From: JAKFWF01 sp963732635
Lineage (GTDB): Bacteria > Pseudomonadota > Alphaproteobacteria > Rhizobiales > Hyphomicrobiaceae
Reading direction: 5' to 3'
Assembly (NCBI GenBank): GCA_963732635.1
Contig: CAVTAL010000005.1
Span: 124,001-188,000 of the forward strand
Length of the DNA: 64,000 bases
The notes beneath the pieces were generated by a model, which was given only the letters and a program-made list of their open reading frames with translations, was not told where the DNA came from and did not search any database. Made by a program: the position numbers and the translations under genes. Below, in pieces: positions 60,568-64,000 of this stretch. Position 1 is the first letter of the stretch, and each line of letters begins with the position of its first letter.

Positions 60568-60859
60568 GTGATCAAGAAGCTCGATGACGCCGCGATCGCA
60601 GCCGGCTTGAAGGCGCTGCCAGAATGGTCGCGGGGGTCCGAACGCGATGCGATCACGCGCAGCTTCAAGTTCGCCGACTTCAATGCCGCCTTCGGCTTCA
60701 TGACGCGGGTGGCGCTCGTGGCCGAGAAGATGGACCACCACCCCGAGTGGTTCAATGTCTGGAACCGTGTCGACATCACGCTGTCAACGCATGATGCCGG
60801 CGGCCTCACCGATCCGCGACCTGAAACTTGCCGCCGCGATCGATGAGATTGCGGGGTGA
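60568..60859 (+). CDS. phhB: 4a-hydroxytetrahydrobiopterin dehydratase (pterin carbinolamine dehydratase), with one apparent frameshift
   Basis: GTG start at 60568 (VIKKLDDAAIAAGLKALPEW). The core is complete: SFKFADFNAAFGFMTRVALV, AEKMDHHPEWFNVWNRVDI (catalytic His-His region) and LSTHDAGGLT. One extra C at about 60814 (GATCCGCGACC) shifts the last residues. Removing it gives DRDLKLAAAIDEIAG and a stop at 60857, the conserved C-terminal helix, for a length of 96. It recycles pterin cofactors or stabilises carbinolamines; phenylalanine hydroxylase is not in the window. Confidence 0.87.
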
Positions 60860-60958
60860 CAATCGGTACAACGGCGCCAGGCTTTGGCCGAGGCGTCGTT
60901 GTACCATTTCATCCGCCGCACCCGACCTCCGGCAAATGGCGCTTGCGCGACGGTCGGG

Positions 60959-62380
60959 TTACCTGAACCAAATCAACGTCACCAACAGGAAGCAAGGAAT
61001 GAGGATCGCAACCGACCACAGCATGTAGCCGAAGAAGCTCGGCATCTTGACGCCACCGCTTTCCGCGATCGACTTGACCATGAAGTTCGGCGCATTGCCG
61101 ATATAGCTGTTCGCCCCCATGAACACAGCTCCCAACGAAATTGCCGCAAGCGTGCGCGCGAGCGGCCCCATTAGCGTCGCCGGATCACCACCGGCCGCAT
61201 TGAAGAACACCAGATAAGTCGGGGCATTATCGAGGAAGCTGGATAGACCACCCGTTAGCCAGAAGTACATCGCGTCGTTTGGCTTACCGTTTGGCAGCGT
61301 GACTAGATCGATGATGCCAGACATGGCACCCGCCTTGCCTGCCCGCAGCATCGCGATCACCGGGATGATCGTAATGAAGATCGCGGCAAACAGCTTGGCG
61401 ACCTCGAGCACCGGGCCCCAATTGAAGTCATTGGCGGCACGCACTGATTTCTGCGTGAGCAACAAAGATAATCCAGCAATCGCCAGCAAACCAAAATCTC
61501 GGACCATCCCCTTGTATTCGACTTCGACCCCGCTGATTTTGACGACACCAAACGGCTTGGCGATGCCGCTCCACAACACGATGGCGATTAGCAAGCCCAA
61601 GAGCGCGAAGTTGACGGTCCCTTCGAGCCTGACGCGATCATCGGGCGTAGGATCAGGCTTCGTGCGTCCTTCCTTCTTGTAATGGTAGGTATCGCACACA
61701 AAGAACAGCCCGAGCAGGATCACCGCCACCAGCATTGTCGGTTGCCATAGCGCAGCCACCGTCCAGAAGAAGTCGACACCTTGCAGGAAGCCAAGGAACA
61801 GCGGCGGATCACCCAGCGGCGTCAAGGCACCGCCGACATTCGAGACCAGGAAAATGAAAAAGATGAAGACGTGGGCGTTATAGGGCCGATCGTCATTGGC
61901 GCGGATCATCGGCCGCACCATCAGGATCGAAGCGCCGGTTGTGCCGACGAAACTCGCCAGGACGGTCCCGATCGCCAGCATGGTCGTATTGGTGACGGGT
62001 GAGCCGTGGATATTGCCCTTGATGAAAATCCCGCTCGCGACGGTGAACAACGCAAGTATCAAAATGATGAACGGGATATATTCAAGCAGCAGCGTATGCA
62101 GCAGTTCCGTCGTCGCCGACTGCGCGCCGAACTGAAGCAGAAAGGGGATGACGACCGCCAGCCCCCAGCCGAGCGCCACCTTACCGAAGTGATGATGCCA
62201 GAAACTCGGCGCCCATAGCGGCAACACCGCGATCGACAGTAGAATTCCAGCGAATGGCAATACCCACAACAACCCCATGGACTTGCCATCAATGCCAGCC
62301 GCCATCGCCGTGTCGGCCCAGAACATCATCAAGACCGCCACAGTGGCTTGCACCCGCAGCATTTTCCCCCCAACCGGCAT
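60959..62380 (-). CDS. Sodium:proton antiporter, NhaD/citrate-transporter-like (IT superfamily)
   Basis: A 473-residue protein with about 12 helices. An N-terminal hydrophobic segment (VLMMFWADTAMAAGIDG) may be a cleaved signal. Characteristic segments include FVGTTGASILMVRPMIRAND, FIFFIFLVSNVGGALTPLGD, PPLFLGFLQGVDFFW, TGGLSSFLDNAPTYLVFFNA and GANSYIGNAPNFMVKSIAES. The paired SNVGG-LTPLGDPP and SS-LDNAPTY motifs are the NhaD/ArsB-like hairpins. The ion specificity is assigned by family. It stands alone between phhB and a hydratase gene. Confidence 0.88.
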   Translation of the reverse strand: MPVGGKMLRVQATVAVLMMFWADTAMAAGIDGKSMGLLWVLPFAGILLSIAVLPLWAPSFWHHHFGKVALGWGLAVVIPFLLQFGAQSATTELLHTLLLEYIPFIILILALFTVASGIFIKGNIHGSPVTNTTMLAIGTVLASFVGTTGASILMVRPMIRANDDRPYNAHVFIFFIFLVSNVGGALTPLGDPPLFLGFLQGVDFFWTVAALWQPTMLVAVILLGLFFVCDTYHYKKEGRTKPDPTPDDRVRLEGTVNFALLGLLIAIVLWSGIAKPFGVVKISGVEVEYKGMVRDFGLLAIAGLSLLLTQKSVRAANDFNWGPVLEVAKLFAAIFITIIPVIAMLRAGKAGAMSGIIDLVTLPNGKPNDAMYFWLTGGLSSFLDNAPTYLVFFNAAGGDPATLMGPLARTLAAISLGAVFMGANSYIGNAPNFMVKSIAESGGVKMPSFFGYMLWSVAILIPCFLLVTLIWFR

Positions 62381-62461
62381 TTGCCCTCCCAGGCTTACTT
62401 TGATCGCACGTCCATCGTCAGTTAACCCGCGATGGCGGCGAATTCCAACGTCATTCGCAGT

Positions 62462-63241
62462 TCAATTGATTTTCGCCTCGACCATGCCCAGGCCATCGAT
62501 CTCGAAGCGCAGGTTATCGCCAGCGGCCACCGGGAAGGTCGCGATCACGCTGCCAGTGATCACCACCTGCCCCTTTTCAAGCGGCCGGCCACGATCGGCG
62601 GCGAGGTTGGCGACCCAGGCGAGCGCACCCATCGGATCATCGGTCAGTCCCTCGCCTTTCGCCACGCCATTGATTGTCAGCCGCCCCTTGAGGCCGTTGA
62701 GATTGGTCGAGGGCGGCACTGTAACGCCCTTGCCCAGTACAATGCCGGCGTTCCAGGCGTTGTCGGCAATCAGCGTATACGCCTTGGTCGACTTGTAGTG
62801 AGCGTTGCGATCCTCGATCAACTCGTACGCCGGCATGACTTCCGAAACCGCATCGCGCACCGACTGCGCGGTGTGGGCCGACGCCGACTTGTCGAGCGTG
62901 CGCGACACCCGGACCGCGAGTTCGGCCTCGACCACCAGATGCATGTAGTCGGCGAGCTTCAAGGTCACGCCGTTTGAATGAATGCGCTTTTCGTAGAGCA
63001 TGCCACCGCAGGGATGATCGATGCCCATCAGCGCCTGCATCACCTTGGTGGTCGTGGCGATCTTCAACCCCGCGACCGGACCATGGAGTGGCGTCCACAA
63101 CGCCCGCAGCGCCTCCTGCGCGGCATATGCGTCGGCCACCGTCGGTGGCGCGAGGTGATCGGGCAGGTTCACATATGCCTGCTTCGCGCGATGGGCGTCG
63201 GCAATGAAGCGGGCTGCGGCAGCGGCATCGAAGGCGGGCAT
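62462..63241 (-). CDS. 2-keto-4-pentenoate hydratase-like protein (fumarylacetoacetase/MhpD family)
   Basis: A 259-residue protein. The start at 63241 (MPAFDAAAAARFIADAHRAK) is preferred over a longer frame to 63316. It has APPTVADAYAAQEALRALWT, GPVAGLKIATTTKVMQALMG, LVVEAELAVRV (metal-binding acidic residues), EVMPAYELIEDRN and ITGSVIATFPVAAGDNLRFE. MhpD-type enzymes add water to 2-hydroxypentadienoate in aromatic meta-cleavage pathways. No other pathway genes are here, so its substrate is uncertain. Confidence 0.85.
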   Translation of the reverse strand: MPAFDAAAAARFIADAHRAKQAYVNLPDHLAPPTVADAYAAQEALRALWTPLHGPVAGLKIATTTKVMQALMGIDHPCGGMLYEKRIHSNGVTLKLADYMHLVVEAELAVRVSRTLDKSASAHTAQSVRDAVSEVMPAYELIEDRNAHYKSTKAYTLIADNAWNAGIVLGKGVTVPPSTNLNGLKGRLTINGVAKGEGLTDDPMGALAWVANLAADRGRPLEKGQVVITGSVIATFPVAAGDNLRFEIDGLGMVEAKIN

Positions 63242-63459
63242 GGACTGGAACTCCGGCAATGGGGGATATCGAGGCGTCGAGCTTGCGCAACACCACGCCG
63301 AGGCGTCAAGCCGCAACCGAGTGAGCGATGGTGAAGATTGCGCTGCAATGTCTATTCACGAACTTTGCCGTGTCAGTTCCCAGGCGTCTTTGTGCTTTCC
63401 ACTTTTCCCTCAAGGCACTGAAGGGAGTGGGGCGGCGGTGGCCGACAGCGGCAAGCAAT

Positions 63460-63475
63460 CGGGGACAATTACCGA
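63460..63475. repeat. REP-like half-site, family A
   Basis: CGGGGACAATTACCGA resembles one arm of the family A palindromes; I see no matching second arm. It lies in the 417-bp gap 63242-63658, which otherwise shows no gene I can support. Confidence 0.35.
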
Positions 63476-63658
63476 CCAGGCAGTTGTGTGCAGAAGCGCG
63501 CTGATGATGAAGATCGCCAACTTTCCTGGAATTCGCTCAGCGGCGGGAGGACACGCCGCCAGCGCCGATCCGCCATTCACTACCCCCACCTGTCACTTCG
63601 CTTGGCGCCGTGCCATAACCGCCTCCTCACAACAACACTGCCCGAGGAACCGCCCGCC

Positions 63659-64000
63659 ATGACCGTTTCGCCTGAAGTCGTTGCCCAACTCGCACCCACT
63701 GGCACTCTGCGCGCCGGCGTCAACCTGTCGAACTTCCTGCTGGTGACAGGCAAAAGCGCCAACGGCGATCCGGAGGGCGTGTCGCCCAGCATGGCGGCCG
63801 AGATTGCGCGCCGCCTCGGCGTCGCAGTGAAGTACGTGCCCTACCAGCATCCGGGCCCGCTCGCTGACGACGCCGAAGCCGACAAGTGGGACATCGGCTT
63901 GATCGGCGCCGAGCCGGCACGCGCCGAGAAGATCGCCTTTACCGCCGCCTATTGCGAAATCGCGTCGACCTACCTGGTGCCGCCGAATTCAGCCATCCAG
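63659..64000 (+). CDS. Solute-binding protein family 3 (SBP_bac_3-like), cut by the window edge
   Basis: The frame is open to the window end, 114 residues seen. It starts MTVSPEVVAQLAPTGTLRAG with CGAGGAAC upstream. GTLRAGVNLSNFLLVTGKS, DPEGVSPSMAAEIARRLGVA, VKYVPYQHPGPLADDAEADK and WDIGLIGAEPARAEKIAFTA, then AYCEIASTYLVPP, is the lobe 1 pattern of amino-acid-type binding proteins. No signal peptide is present, so it may be cytoplasmic or use an unannotated start. The ligand is unknown. Confidence 0.8.
   Translation, partial: MTVSPEVVAQLAPTGTLRAGVNLSNFLLVTGKSANGDPEGVSPSMAAEIARRLGVAVKYVPYQHPGPLADDAEADKWDIGLIGAEPARAEKIAFTAAYCEIASTYLVPPNSAIQ

Noticed and set aside
1..64000. CRISPR array, prophage or a conventional defence system
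   Set aside because: No regularly spaced direct repeats, phage structural genes, or restriction, CBASS or toxin-antitoxin genes were seen. The only defence-like trace is the decayed HNH gene.

Overview
The window looks like a chromosomal segment of an alphaproteobacterium of the order Hyphomicrobiales (Rhizobiales), probably near the Bradyrhizobiaceae/Xanthobacteraceae. The reasons are high GC, the order nuoG-H-I-J-K-L-M-N-birA-rnj, a RibB protein whose GTP-cyclohydrolase-like half is degenerate, an NDUFS4-type complex I subunit, a His-rich NuoL loop, and families of intergenic palindromes of the kind common in that group. The genus call is inference; no database was available.

Layout. 1-1690: 5' part of an IS1182-type transposase gene, then about 1 kb of repeats and a possible gene-start remnant. 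1699-2853: a Rieske oxygenase. 2869-16319 (all minus): complex I genes nuoG to nuoN, then birA, rnj and a small VOC gene; two repeat blocks and two small unknown membrane ORFs sit inside the nuo run. 16320-17870: a gene-poor stretch with a G-run cluster, a decayed HNH-nuclease gene and a REP-like palindrome; nuoA-F are not upstream of nuoG. 17868-20791: PhnB-like protein, orphan NMT1/SsuA-type binding protein, PL5 alginate lyase. 20841-27775 (minus): glyA, nrdR, ribD, ribE, ribBX, ribH, nusB, thiL. 27989-40004: regulators (MarR, AraC, LysR), a DUF599 protein, polysaccharide deacetylase, tRNA-Leu(GAG), lipB, a double-CDGSH protein with TusA, aldo/keto reductase, SDR, a 28-residue Lys/Ala protein and a gamma-glutamyltransferase. 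40280-42374: a three-gene nitrile hydratase/thiocyanate hydrolase-like enzyme with a HupE/UreJ metal permease. 42461-46441: acyl-CoA synthetase, bactofilin, soxYZ with a divergent thioredoxin-like gene, NDUFS4-like subunit. 46513-53883: trpE, ppiD, tpiA, secG, pyrG. 54003-64000: GNAT, Bax-inhibitor-1, YbbA/YbbP ABC exporter with divergent TesA-type esterase, thpR, phhB, NhaD-like antiporter, hydratase and a cut-off solute-binding protein.

Functional links. RibD, RibE, RibBX and RibH cover most of riboflavin synthesis (GTP cyclohydrolase II must come from elsewhere). TusA, SoxYZ with its thioredoxin and possibly a thiocyanate-hydrolase-like enzyme hint at sulfur metabolism. HupE beside the Co-type enzyme suggests local cobalt supply.

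Caution. Ten or more single-base indels interrupt otherwise well-conserved genes (nuoJ, nuoL x2, nuoM x3, ribD x2, AraC, pyrG, phhB). Each leaves a full-length family member when one base is added or removed, so assembly error is the likeliest cause. I annotate these as full-length CDS and say where the frame changes.
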